Shown here piece after piece: positions 1 through 8,013 of a stretch of DNA of 64,000 nt. Positions within the stretch are counted from its first letter, which is position 1, and each line of letters opens with the position of its first letter. The stretch spans positions 1 to 64,000 of the forward strand of contig NZ_FRDA01000021.1 in assembly GCF_900143095.1 (NCBI RefSeq), written 5' to 3'. The translations under genes were made by a program, and so were the position numbers. This stretch comes from Pseudomonas asturiensis (GTDB lineage: Bacteria; Pseudomonadota; Gammaproteobacteria; Pseudomonadales; Pseudomonadaceae). Under the pieces are notes generated by a model, which made no database searches, was not told the origin of the DNA, and saw only the letters and a program-made list of their open reading frames with translations.

Positions 1-92
1 TAACTCATTGAATCTCAAGGCTTTTTCGTTTCCGTCTGCGCCGGAAGTGGGGCGAATTATAGACACATCACAGAGCGCGTCAACAGCTAATT
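1..92. other. Intergenic left edge
   Basis: No open frame with coding character, RNA gene or terminator could be supported in this short stretch downstream of msrQ. The neighbouring gene lies outside the window. Confidence 0.5.
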
Positions 93-713
93 TCAGGTTT
101 TTACCGGCCGATTTGTCCTGAGTGCACCGAGACGGGGGATTCGCCTAGCAATCATTGGGATTCTAAGGATCAGCAGCCCGCCTCCGATGGCCGCATATAA
201 GGCCCACTCCTTGAGATCGGCACGGACAATCCAGAACATATGCAGCAAACCCAAGCCAAGAATCACGTAGGTCAGCCGATGCAGCTTCTTCCATCGCGCG
301 CCCAGTCGACGCTGACTATAGCGATTAGATGTCACTGCCAGCGCCAGCAGACAGAGAAATGCGAGCGCGCCAACAATGATGTAGGGCCGCTTGACCAACT
401 CCACACCCAATTGCCCGAAATCCAGCCCCAGAACAAAAAGCGTGTACATGGTCATGTGCAACACGACGTAGGCAAAGCACCAAAGCCCTAATTGCCGGCG
501 TACCACGATCCAGAAAGGCCAGCCGCTCAATCGCTGCAGCGGCGTCATGGCCAACGTGATCAGCAACAGTATCAGCGCCCCTAACCCGAAGTTCTCAACC
601 AGCGCCTTGCCCGGATCAGGACCGAGCGCAAATATCCAGGCCTGATAGAGCCAGAGAACGGGCGCAACGCATGCAGCCAGAAATACGCAGAGACGCAGCA
701 AGGGATAACGCAT
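93..713 (-). CDS. msrQ: MsrQ, haem-binding membrane subunit of the MsrPQ methionine sulfoxide reductase
   Basis: A 206-residue integral membrane protein of the YedZ/ferric-reductase-like family. It passes electrons from the quinone pool or a flavin reductase to periplasmic MsrP, which repairs oxidised methionines in envelope proteins. About six hydrophobic helices are visible, with histidines in helices (LHMTMY near residue 86, KKLHRLTY and LLHMFW near 145-160) suited to b-haem ligation. The ATG at 713 overlaps the msrP stop by one base and has AAGGA seven bases upstream, so it is preferred over the TTG one codon earlier. The overlap indicates translational coupling in an msrPQ operon. Confidence 0.95.
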   Translation of the reverse strand: MRYPLLRLCVFLAACVAPVLWLYQAWIFALGPDPGKALVENFGLGALILLLITLAMTPLQRLSGWPFWIVVRRQLGLWCFAYVVLHMTMYTLFVLGLDFGQLGVELVKRPYIIVGALAFLCLLALAVTSNRYSQRRLGARWKKLHRLTYVILGLGLLHMFWIVRADLKEWALYAAIGGGLLILRIPMIARRIPRLGALRTNRPVKT

Positions 714-1726
714 CAATAGTCCTTCCGCAGATCCATGCCGGTATATAGAGAGGCGACCTCTTCCTCATACCCGTTGAACATCTTCGTATCCCGGACATTA
801 GGACTGAACAGACCGCTCGGCAGCCGCCGCTCACGGGCCTGTGTCCAACGGGGGTGATCCACAGTCGGGTTCACGTTGGCATAGAAGCCGTACTCATTGG
901 CCGCAATGCTTTGCCAGGTCGTCTTGGGCTGCTCGCTGACCAGACTGATGCGCACAATCGACTTCACGCTCTTGAAGCCATACTTCCAGGGCACGACCAA
1001 TCGTAGCGGCGCGCCATTCTGATTGGGCAACTCTCGCCCATACATGCCCACCGCCAGGATCGCCAGCGGGTTCATCGCCTCATCCAGACGCAGCCCTTCT
1101 ACATAAGGCCAGTCGATAAGGGCGAAATCGGAACGCTGCCCCGGCATGGACTTGGAATCTTCCAGCGTCTCGAAACGAATGTACTTGGCCTTCGAGGTCG
1201 GCTCTACCTGCTTGAGCAAAGCCGAGATAGGAAACCCGATCCAGGGAATAACCATCGACCAGGCCTCGACGCACCGCAGACGGTAGATGCGCTCTTCCAA
1301 TTGATAAGGCTTCATGAAGTCTTCGAGGGCATAGCGACCCGGCTTGCCGACCTCACCATCAATCACCACGCTCCATGGCTCGGTCTTCAGGGAGCCCGCG
1401 TTTTTTGCAGGATCGCCCTTGTCCGTCCCGAACTCATAGAAGTTGTTGTAGTGGGTCGCATCCTTGAAGGGTGTAATCGCCTCATCTCTGACGTTAACCG
1501 CCTGCCACTTCGTCGCGGGCAGTTTGTCGGCAAACCAGCCTGGCGCTTTGCCTGCTTCGACATCGGCGTAACGCGAGGGGTCGGCGGCACTGGCCCAGCG
1601 CGGCAAGGCACTCACCGCCAATCCGGCAAGCGAACTGGCCAATAGCGTGCGGCGAGAAAGGTAAATGGATTCAGGCGTTACGTCGGACTCTTTGGAGTCG
1701 GACGCAGAAGGAAGCTTGATTAGCAT
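713..1726 (-). CDS. msrP: MsrP, periplasmic molybdopterin-dependent methionine sulfoxide reductase
   Basis: A 337-residue protein of the YedY/sulfite-oxidase fold. It reduces both R and S diastereomers of methionine sulfoxide in periplasmic proteins, fed by MsrQ. The N-terminus carries a twin-arginine signal (SRRTLLAS at about residues 23-30, then a hydrophobic stretch ending near ASA), as expected for a cofactor-loaded Tat substrate. The motif YRLRCVEAW at about 148-156 contains the conserved cysteine that binds molybdenum. Length is normal for the family. First gene of the msrPQ pair; the upstream gap to pssA is 63 bp and I see no clear promoter in it. Confidence 0.96.
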   Translation of the reverse strand: MLIKLPSASDSKESDVTPESIYLSRRTLLASSLAGLAVSALPRWASAADPSRYADVEAGKAPGWFADKLPATKWQAVNVRDEAITPFKDATHYNNFYEFGTDKGDPAKNAGSLKTEPWSVVIDGEVGKPGRYALEDFMKPYQLEERIYRLRCVEAWSMVIPWIGFPISALLKQVEPTSKAKYIRFETLEDSKSMPGQRSDFALIDWPYVEGLRLDEAMNPLAILAVGMYGRELPNQNGAPLRLVVPWKYGFKSVKSIVRISLVSEQPKTTWQSIAANEYGFYANVNPTVDHPRWTQARERRLPSGLFSPNVRDTKMFNGYEEEVASLYTGMDLRKDY

Positions 1727-1789
1727 GATGACTCCGCAGCCTAGGGGAACTGATGCACCAATAGACTACGGAGTATGGGGGAAATTAGA

Positions 1790-2653
1790 TCAATTTGAGG
1801 ATTTGTGACGACGAAGGCGCAACAAATACTGAGCAGGGCCGGATAGCGCGTAGCCGAGGAATATCAGCAGCAGAATGCGAGGCGGATCACTGAATACCAC
1901 CGCGAATACCAAAACCACTGCAAGAATGGCAACGAACGGCACGCGTCCTCTCAGATCCAGCTCCTTGAAGCTGTTGTACTTGATGTTGCTGACCATCAGC
2001 ATGCCAGCACCGGCTACCAGCAGCGCGACCAGGAACGACAGCTTGGACCCTTGAATGCCGAAGTCACTGAACGCCCAGACAGTACCCGCCACCACACCTG
2101 CCGCAGCCGGACTGGCCAGACCGATGAAGTAGCGCTTGTCGGCCTTGCCCACTTGCGTGTTGAAGCGCGCCAGACGCAACGCCGCGCCTGCGACATAGAT
2201 GAAGGCAACCATCCAGCCGACCTTGCCCATATCCCCGAGCGCCCAGCCGAATGCCAGCAAGGCAGGAGCCACACCAAAGGCGACCATGTCGGACAGCGAA
2301 TCGTATTCGGCGCCGAAGGCGCTTTGCGTATTGGTCATGCGCGCCACACGACCATCAAGCCCATCGAGCACCATGGCCACGAAGATGGCGATGGCGGCAA
2401 AGGCAAAATACTTGCTGGCTCCAGCCGCATCGCCAGCACTCAAGGCACTTTGAGCGCTCATGGAACTGATGATGGAGTAGAAGCCCGCAAACAGATTCGC
2501 GGTAGTGAACAGGTTCGGCAGTAGATAGATACCGCGATGACGGACCTTGCGCCCTTCGGCGTCGTGCCCTTCTTCAACGTGTTCATCGATGGGTAGCAGA
2601 CTTTCAGCGTCAGAGGCCTTGATCGGCTCTTCAGGACGTTCGCTCATGGACAT
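1790..2653 (-). CDS. pssA: CDP-diacylglycerol-serine O-phosphatidyltransferase
   Basis: A 287-residue integral membrane CDP-alcohol phosphatidyltransferase. It condenses CDP-diacylglycerol with L-serine to phosphatidylserine, the precursor of phosphatidylethanolamine, at the inner membrane. The family signature is present as DGLDGRVARM followed by GAEYDSLSD at roughly residues 110-135, giving the conserved DG..AR...G...D...D pattern. Several transmembrane helices follow, with a basic C-terminus. This is the multi-spanning PssA type, not the phospholipase-D-like E. coli enzyme. The first 35 residues are acidic and hydrophilic. It lies downstream of ilvC on the same strand but is separated from it by a strong terminator. 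Confidence 0.95.
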   Translation of the reverse strand: MSMSERPEEPIKASDAESLLPIDEHVEEGHDAEGRKVRHRGIYLLPNLFTTANLFAGFYSIISSMSAQSALSAGDAAGASKYFAFAAIAIFVAMVLDGLDGRVARMTNTQSAFGAEYDSLSDMVAFGVAPALLAFGWALGDMGKVGWMVAFIYVAGAALRLARFNTQVGKADKRYFIGLASPAAAGVVAGTVWAFSDFGIQGSKLSFLVALLVAGAGMLMVSNIKYNSFKELDLRGRVPFVAILAVVLVFAVVFSDPPRILLLIFLGYALSGPAQYLLRLRRHKSSN

Positions 2654-2748
2654 TACCTTGCAGCGGTTTGAAAAGGTTCGACAGATGTCTGCGACGAGGG
2701 TTCGTCCGCAAACGATGCAGCTTTATACCAGAGCCTGACCCCATAACG

Positions 2749-2778
2749 AAAAAACGCGGCCCATTGGCCGCGTTTTTT
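2749..2778. terminator. Intrinsic terminator downstream of ilvC
   Basis: A seven-base-pair GC stem (CGCGGCC at 2755-2761 and GGCCGCG at 2766-2772) with loop CATT is flanked by six A residues on one side and six T residues on the other. It lies 17 bp past the ilvC stop. The flanking tracts would let it work in both directions; on the minus strand it ends the ilv transcript before pssA. Confidence 0.9.
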
Positions 2779-2794
2779 CATGAACCGGAAAAGA

Positions 2795-3811
2795 TCAGTT
2801 CTTTTCTTTGTCGACGATTTTGTTCGCCGCGATCCAAGGCATCATCGAGCGCAGTTTCTCGCCGATGATTTCGATGCCGTGCGCTGCGTTGTTACGACGC
2901 TTGGCGGTCATCGATGGGTAGCCGGTCGCGCCTTCGCTGATGAACATCTTGGCGTACTCGCCGTCCTGGATGCGCTTCAGAGCGTTACGCATGGCCTGAC
3001 GGGATTCGGCGTTGATGACTTCCGGGCCGGTCACGTACTCGCCGTATTCGGCGTTGTTGGAGATCGAGTAGTTCATGTTGGCGATACCGCCTTCGTACAT
3101 GAGGTCAACGATCAGCTTCAGCTCGTGCAGGCACTCGAAGTAGGCCATTTCTGGCGCGTAACCGGCTTCAACCAGCGTTTCGAAGCCAGCCTTGACCAGC
3201 TCGACAGTACCGCCACACAGAACAGCCTGCTCGCCGAACAGGTCGGTTTCGGTCTCGTCCTTGAATGTGGTTTCGATGATGCCGGTACGGCCGCCACCAA
3301 CGCCCGAAGCGTAGGACAGAGCGACGTTCTTGGCGTTGCCCGAAGCGTCCTGGTAAACCGCGATCAGGTCAGGAATACCGCCGCCCTTGACGAACTCGGT
3401 ACGCACGGTGTGGCCTGGAGCCTTCGGCGCGATCATGATCACGTCCAGGTCCGCGCGTGGCACGACCTGGTTGTAGTGAATGGCGAAACCGTGGGAGAAG
3501 GCCAGCGTTGCGCCCTTCTTCAGGTTTGGCTCGACTTCGTTCTTGTACAGCTGGGACTGGAATTCGTCCGGGGTCAGAATCATGACCAGGTCGGCAGCAG
3601 CAACGGCGGAAGCAACGTCAGTCACTTTCAGGCCATGAGCTTCAGCTTTGGCGACAGTGGCCGAACCTTTGCGCAGGCCAACAGTGACATCAACGCCGGA
3701 GTCTTTCAGGTTGCACGCTTGAGCGTGGCCCTGAGAACCGTAACCGATGATGGCAACTTTCTTGCCCTGGATGATCGAAAGGTCGCAGTCTTTGTCGTAA
3801 AAAACTTTCAT
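2795..3811 (-). CDS. ilvC: Ketol-acid reductoisomerase
   Basis: A 338-residue class I (short) KARI. It isomerises and reduces acetolactate or acetohydroxybutyrate with NADPH and Mg2+, the second common step of valine, isoleucine and leucine synthesis. The Rossmann motif GYGSQGHAQ is at residues 23-31, and the all-helical metal-binding C-terminal domain (SNNAEYGEY, ISEGATGYP) is intact. Length is exactly that of short KARIs. It is the third gene of the ilvI-ilvH-ilvC order; a 46-bp gap from ilvH and the downstream terminator suggest one operon. Confidence 0.98.
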   Translation of the reverse strand: MKVFYDKDCDLSIIQGKKVAIIGYGSQGHAQACNLKDSGVDVTVGLRKGSATVAKAEAHGLKVTDVASAVAAADLVMILTPDEFQSQLYKNEVEPNLKKGATLAFSHGFAIHYNQVVPRADLDVIMIAPKAPGHTVRTEFVKGGGIPDLIAVYQDASGNAKNVALSYASGVGGGRTGIIETTFKDETETDLFGEQAVLCGGTVELVKAGFETLVEAGYAPEMAYFECLHELKLIVDLMYEGGIANMNYSISNNAEYGEYVTGPEVINAESRQAMRNALKRIQDGEYAKMFISEGATGYPSMTAKRRNNAAHGIEIIGEKLRSMMPWIAANKIVDKEKN

Positions 3812-3857
3812 GGAATTCCCCTGTTATCTTGGCCGTTCAGGCCATTTGCTTAATGAG

Positions 3858-4349
3858 TTAAACGCTCAGCACTTTGTCGCCACGGGCAATGCCCGTCACG
3901 CCACTGCGTACTGTTTCCAGGATGGCGGCGGTGCCGATGGCCTGAATGAAGCTGTCCAGTTTGTCGCTCGTACCGCTCAACTGCACGGTATAGACGCTGG
4001 CGGTCACGTCGACGATCTGCCCGCGGAAGATATCCGTGGTGCGTTTGATCTCGGCACGCTGCGCACCGGTGGCCTTGACCTTGACCAGCATCAGCTCACG
4101 CTCGATGTGCGCGCTTTCCGAAAGGTCGACCAGCTTGACCACTTCAACGAGCTTGTTGAGGTTTTTGGTGATCTGCTCGATCACCTCGTCATGGCCCACG
4201 GTGGTCAGCGTCAGACGCGACAGGGTCGGGTCCTCGGTCGGCGCAACCGTCAGGCTTTCGATGTTGTAGTTACGCTGCGAGAACAGCCCGACGACACGAG
4301 ACAATGCACCCGGTTCGTTTTCCAGCAGTAAGGAAATGATGTGCCGCAT
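3858..4349 (-). CDS. ilvH: Acetolactate synthase small (regulatory) subunit
   Basis: A 163-residue regulatory subunit of acetohydroxyacid synthase. It binds the large subunit IlvI and confers valine feedback inhibition. The N-terminal ACT domain starts at MRHIISLLLENEPG with the typical ligand-site region, and a C-terminal ACT-like domain follows. The ATG at 4349 is chosen because homology begins exactly there; an in-frame upstream start would fall inside ilvI. Only two bases separate it from the ilvI stop, indicating coupled translation for stoichiometric subunits. Confidence 0.97.
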   Translation of the reverse strand: MRHIISLLLENEPGALSRVVGLFSQRNYNIESLTVAPTEDPTLSRLTLTTVGHDEVIEQITKNLNKLVEVVKLVDLSESAHIERELMLVKVKATGAQRAEIKRTTDIFRGQIVDVTASVYTVQLSGTSDKLDSFIQAIGTAAILETVRSGVTGIARGDKVLSV

Positions 4350-4351
4350 GA

Positions 4352-6076
4352 TTATGTCCGCTCCGTCTTGCTCAACCACATATCGCGCATGGAGCCGTCC
4401 TTGATCTGCATCGGATAGACGTGCTCGGTTACATCGACCTGGATGTCGAGGAAGACCAGACGGTCTGTCATGGCAAAGGCTTCTTCCATCTTCGGCTTCA
4501 AATCTTTCAGATCAGTGATGCGCATACCGACATGGCCATAGGCTTCGACCAGCTTGACGAAGTCAGGCAGCGATTCCATATAGGAATGCGAGTGACGTGC
4601 GCCATAGCTCATGTCCTGCCACTGGCGAACCATGCCCAGCACACCGTTGTTGAGCAGGATGATCTTCACAGGCAGACCGTACTGCAGGCAGGTCGACAGC
4701 TCCTGGATGTTCATCTGGATGCTGCCTTCGCCAGTCACACACGCAACGTGCGCATCCGGGAAGTTCAGTTTGACGCCCATGGCTGCCGGGAAACCGAAGC
4801 CCATCGTGCCCAGGCCGCCAGAGTTGATCCAGCGATTAGGCTTGTTGAAACGGTAGTACTGAGCCGCGAACATCTGGTGCTGCCCCACGTCCGAGGTGAC
4901 GTAGGCGTCGCCCTTGGTGACTTCGCACAGTGTTTCGATCACGGTCTGCGGCTTGATCACCGAGCCATCGCCGCGGTTGTACGGGAACAGGTCGCCACCG
5001 GCGCGCCATTCGTCAATCTGCTTCCACCAGGCAGCAACGGAGGCTTTGTCCGGGGTCTCGCCGATTTCCTTCAACGTGGCGACCATCTCGGTCAGTACGC
5101 TTTCGACAGGGCCCACGATTGGCACGTCGGCCTTGATGGTTTTGGAGATCGATGCCGGATCGATGTCGATATGAATGATCTTGGCATTCGGGCAAAACTT
5201 GCTCGCTCCATTGATCACTCGGTCATCGAAGCGCGCACCGACTGCCAGGATCACGTCGGTGTGGTGCATCGCCAGGTTGGCGGTGTAGCTGCCGTGCATG
5301 CCAAGCATGCCGACGAACTGACGATCCGTGCCCGGATAGCAACCCAGGCCCATCAAGGTGTTGGTGACCGGCGCATTGAGCAGTTGAGCCAACTCGGTCA
5401 GCGGCGCCGAACCGTTGCCCATCACCACACCGCCGCCGGCGTAGATGATCGGACGCTTGGCGGCCAGCAGCATCTCGACTGCCTTGCGGATCTGGCCGGA
5501 GTGGCCACGAACCGCCGGGCTGTAGGAACGCAGCTTGGCTTTCTTGGGGAAAACGTATTCGAATTTCTCGGCCGGGTTGGTCATGTCCTTCGGAATATCG
5601 ACGACGACAGGACCAGGACGGCCGGATTGCGCCAGGTAGAACGCTTTCTTCAGGACTTCCGGGATTTCCGAAGCGTGCTTGATCATGAAGCTGTGCTTCA
5701 CGATCGGGCGGGAGATACCGATCATGTCGGTCTCCTGGAACGCGTCGGTGCCCACCAGCGTACTGGCAACCTGACCAGACAGAACCACCATCGGGATGGA
5801 GTCCATGTAGGCCGTTGCAATACCGGTAATTGCGTTGGTTGCTCCCGGACCGGAAGTCACCAGCACCACGCCCGCCTTGCCGGTTGCACGGGCATAGCCG
5901 TCGGCCATGTGCGTGGCAGCCTGCTCGTGACGAACAAGGATGTGGCTTACGGCCGGTTCTTTGAACAGCGCGTCGTAGACATGCAGAAGGGCACCACCCG
6001 GGTACCCGTAGATGTGCTCAACGCCTTCGTCACGCAAAAAGCGGACGATCATTTCAGCGCCAGATAAAAGCTCCAC
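4352..6076 (-). CDS. ilvI: Acetolactate synthase large (catalytic) subunit
   Basis: A 574-residue thiamine-diphosphate enzyme that condenses two pyruvates (or pyruvate and 2-oxobutyrate) to acetohydroxyacids. The catalytic glutamate lies in RHEQAATHMADGYA (E51), the FAD/central domain is in the middle, and the ThDP/Mg motif reads GEGSIQMN in the C-terminal third. I place the start at GTG 6076: AGAGG lies eight bases upstream. A further in-frame GTG at 6085 overlaps that ribosome site and would add three residues only. First gene of ilvIHC. The 398-bp divergent region upstream must contain the promoter, but I could not identify a convincing leader-peptide attenuator. Confidence 0.97.
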   Translation of the reverse strand: MELLSGAEMIVRFLRDEGVEHIYGYPGGALLHVYDALFKEPAVSHILVRHEQAATHMADGYARATGKAGVVLVTSGPGATNAITGIATAYMDSIPMVVLSGQVASTLVGTDAFQETDMIGISRPIVKHSFMIKHASEIPEVLKKAFYLAQSGRPGPVVVDIPKDMTNPAEKFEYVFPKKAKLRSYSPAVRGHSGQIRKAVEMLLAAKRPIIYAGGGVVMGNGSAPLTELAQLLNAPVTNTLMGLGCYPGTDRQFVGMLGMHGSYTANLAMHHTDVILAVGARFDDRVINGASKFCPNAKIIHIDIDPASISKTIKADVPIVGPVESVLTEMVATLKEIGETPDKASVAAWWKQIDEWRAGGDLFPYNRGDGSVIKPQTVIETLCEVTKGDAYVTSDVGQHQMFAAQYYRFNKPNRWINSGGLGTMGFGFPAAMGVKLNFPDAHVACVTGEGSIQMNIQELSTCLQYGLPVKIILLNNGVLGMVRQWQDMSYGARHSHSYMESLPDFVKLVEAYGHVGMRITDLKDLKPKMEEAFAMTDRLVFLDIQVDVTEHVYPMQIKDGSMRDMWLSKTERT

Positions 6077-6474
6077 GTTGTTCACCTCTAAAACGCCAGA
6101 ATACCGCCCACTCCGGGACGGGTCTTTATAGGTTTACTGCCAAGCAGAGCATGAGCGACGGTGGTCGCCGACTACGTCAGCACTGACTGAGCAAGTATTG
6201 GGATATCCCTGAGTGTTGCGGAACATTCCCACCCAGCGCGAGGTAACGCGTTGCGGGTGTTACAGGTCGGCGCGGGTGTGCGCCTCATGATCTACCGAGA
6301 GGGTCTGCTTCTGGCAGTCCTTCTACAGCGAACTTTGGATTGTTGTGATTCGCCCTCCTCAAGTCAAGTCATCGTTGAGCTTTCTTGCGACCAAGTTCCT
6401 GAAATTGCACTGTTTCAGACGCACGCGCACCGTTATGGTAGCGTTTGGGGGCATAGACATTTCAAGGAAACACC
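6077..6474. other. Divergent intergenic region between ilvI and the DUF4124 gene
   Basis: About 400 bp holding the outward promoters of ilvIHC (minus) and the DUF4124 gene (plus). I looked for a branched-chain leader peptide and a terminator/antiterminator pair on the minus strand and saw neither. A TATAAA hexamer on the minus strand near 6125-6130 could be a -10 element, but no good -35 lies at the right distance. No RNA gene or repeat is evident. Confidence 0.4.
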
Positions 6475-6906
6475 ATGCAATGGATGATATTCGCTGCCGC
6501 ACTGGCAATGTCAGCGAGCGCAACCACTCAGGCAGCGCCCATCTACAAGTGGGTAGACGCCCAGGGCGTGACGCATTTCGACGCCCAGCCACCCACCGGC
6601 AAAGACGCGCAACAGATCAATGTGCAGACACCCCAGCCTGCCGTGACACCTGCGCCACCTTCAGCACCTAAACGTCCAATCGACACGCAGCAGCGCGCCG
6701 CCGACGAAAAGGTGCGGGCACAGGTGAAAGCCGAGGAAGCGAAACGGGAAGAGAACTGCGCGACCCTGCGCACCAATCTCGCGCAGTTGCAAATCAATCC
6801 GCGGGTGCGCGAGCAGGTGGACGGTGAAACCAGGCGCCTGACGGACGAAAACCGCAAGACCCGTATTGCCGAGACCGAAAAGACCCTCTCCGAGTACTGC
6901 AACTAG
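6475..6906 (+). CDS. DUF4124 domain-containing secreted protein
   Basis: A 143-residue protein of unknown function. Residues 1-21 form a Sec signal peptide ending in TQAA. The DUF4124 core IYKWVDAQGVTHFDAQPP follows at about 23-40. The middle is proline-rich (QTPQPAVTPAPP) and the C-terminal half is charged and probably helical, with two cysteines (ENCATLR and the terminal EYCN) that could form a disulfide in the periplasm. AAGGA precedes the ATG. It is convergent with yqcC, 12 bp apart. The family is common in Pseudomonas envelopes, but no activity is established to my knowledge. Confidence 0.85.
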   Translation: MQWMIFAAALAMSASATTQAAPIYKWVDAQGVTHFDAQPPTGKDAQQINVQTPQPAVTPAPPSAPKRPIDTQQRAADEKVRAQVKAEEAKREENCATLRTNLAQLQINPRVREQVDGETRRLTDENRKTRIAETEKTLSEYCN

Positions 6907-6918
6907 GCCGTGGCCCGG

Positions 6919-7248
6919 TCAACGGGCTTCGGTGATCAACTGGTCGAATCGAGCCAGGCTTTGTTGCAGCAGGCGGGTTTCACCCAGACGCCCGGAATAG
7001 ACCATCTCGGCCATTTCCAGAATGCCTGAGGCATTGGGCAGCGGAAGATCACGTTCGAGTATGATTTTCATCCTCGGCAGGAAAATCCACTGCAACCACT
7101 GCGCGAACTCAAGGGTGTCCACACAGAAAGGCTCCTGACTGGACAGCGCCTGTTCGCTGGGCGGCGTGGTATCCCACCAGCCCAGCACACGCAGTTCTCG
7201 CTCGATCAGCAACAACTGCTCTGCGACTTCAGGAAAACGCTTGTCCAT
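6919..7248 (-). CDS. yqcC: YqcC family (DUF446) protein
   Basis: A 109-residue soluble, helical protein. The DUF446/YqcC pattern is recognisable: an N-terminal helix (LLLIERELRVLGWW), then EPFCVDTLEFAQWLQWIFLPRM, and a C-terminal helix. In enterobacteria YqcC neighbours a tRNA pseudouridine synthase; here its partner is a TPR lipoprotein whose stop codon it overlaps by one base, so the two are translationally coupled. Function unknown. Confidence 0.85.
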   Translation of the reverse strand: MDKRFPEVAEQLLLIERELRVLGWWDTTPPSEQALSSQEPFCVDTLEFAQWLQWIFLPRMKIILERDLPLPNASGILEMAEMVYSGRLGETRLLQQSLARFDQLITEAR

Positions 7249-7997
7249 CAGCGAGCCTTTTGACGCGCCAGCGCGGCGCCAGCCGAATCACCCTGCTTCT
7301 CGCGGGATTGAGCGATCAGCTCCCACAAGCTTGCCTGAAGACTCGCACGCCCGTTGGCGTAAGTCAGACCACGGCGAGCCAACTGCTCAGCCTGAGCGGC
7401 GTCGCCCTGGGCCAGCCGCACCTGCGCAAGGCGATAAAGCACTTGCGGCTCACGAGGGGCCACGCGTTGCGCACGCTCAAGGCTCGACGAAGCGCCGTTG
7501 AGATCACCGCCACTTTGTTGCTGCTGCGCAGTGGTCAGCAAAGCCAGCACAGGGCCATCAAGCTGCTCATCCTCGGAAAGCCCGCCGCCGCTATTACCGG
7601 ATGGAATCCCGCTTGGCGCAGAGGCCGCAGGAATGCTGTAACTGTTGTTGTTCATCGGCGCGGAGTTGATCGGCGGCTGATTCACAGGCGCAGTGTCGAC
7701 AGGCTGGCTATCCACGCTGAAAGGCGCCTGACTGGCCGGCGCTGAAAAGCTCTGCCCCGAATCGCTGCCACCTGCGCCCGGAACCATCACCACCACACCC
7801 GAATCCTGAGGCACGGCCTGAGGTTGCTGGGTCTGTACGGTGTTGGTCCGGTTCACGCCGCTACGGGATGCCGAAACACGCTCGCCGTTGGAGACTTTCG
7901 AGCTCGAATCCACAACCGGAATCGAGCCGCGTTGCACGCTGGCACAGCCGTTGAGCAATGCCAGAGCTGTTAAAGCGGGTATCCACCATTTATTCAC
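7248..7997 (-). CDS. TPR-containing outer-membrane lipoprotein
   Basis: A 249-residue lipoprotein with lipobox LLNGC (C18); alanine at +2 predicts sorting to the outer membrane. Residues about 30-135 are low-complexity, rich in serine, proline, asparagine and glutamine, and probably a flexible tether. The C-terminal third has tetratricopeptide-like helices (LERAQRVAPREPQVLYRLA, then QVRLAQGDAAQAEQLARRGL). It sits 16 bp downstream of mrcB on the same strand, which suggests a cell-wall role comparable to lipoprotein cofactors of class A penicillin-binding proteins. That role is inferred from position only. Confidence 0.85.
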   Translation of the reverse strand: MNKWWIPALTALALLNGCASVQRGSIPVVDSSSKVSNGERVSASRSGVNRTNTVQTQQPQAVPQDSGVVVMVPGAGGSDSGQSFSAPASQAPFSVDSQPVDTAPVNQPPINSAPMNNNSYSIPAASAPSGIPSGNSGGGLSEDEQLDGPVLALLTTAQQQQSGGDLNGASSSLERAQRVAPREPQVLYRLAQVRLAQGDAAQAEQLARRGLTYANGRASLQASLWELIAQSREKQGDSAGAALARQKAR

Positions 7998-8013
7998 TTC
8001 AAACCCTCATTGC

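Noticed and set aside
6077..6250. Branched-chain leader peptide and attenuator before ilvI
   Set aside because: No short frame rich in Leu/Val/Ile codons and no terminator/antiterminator alternatives were seen.
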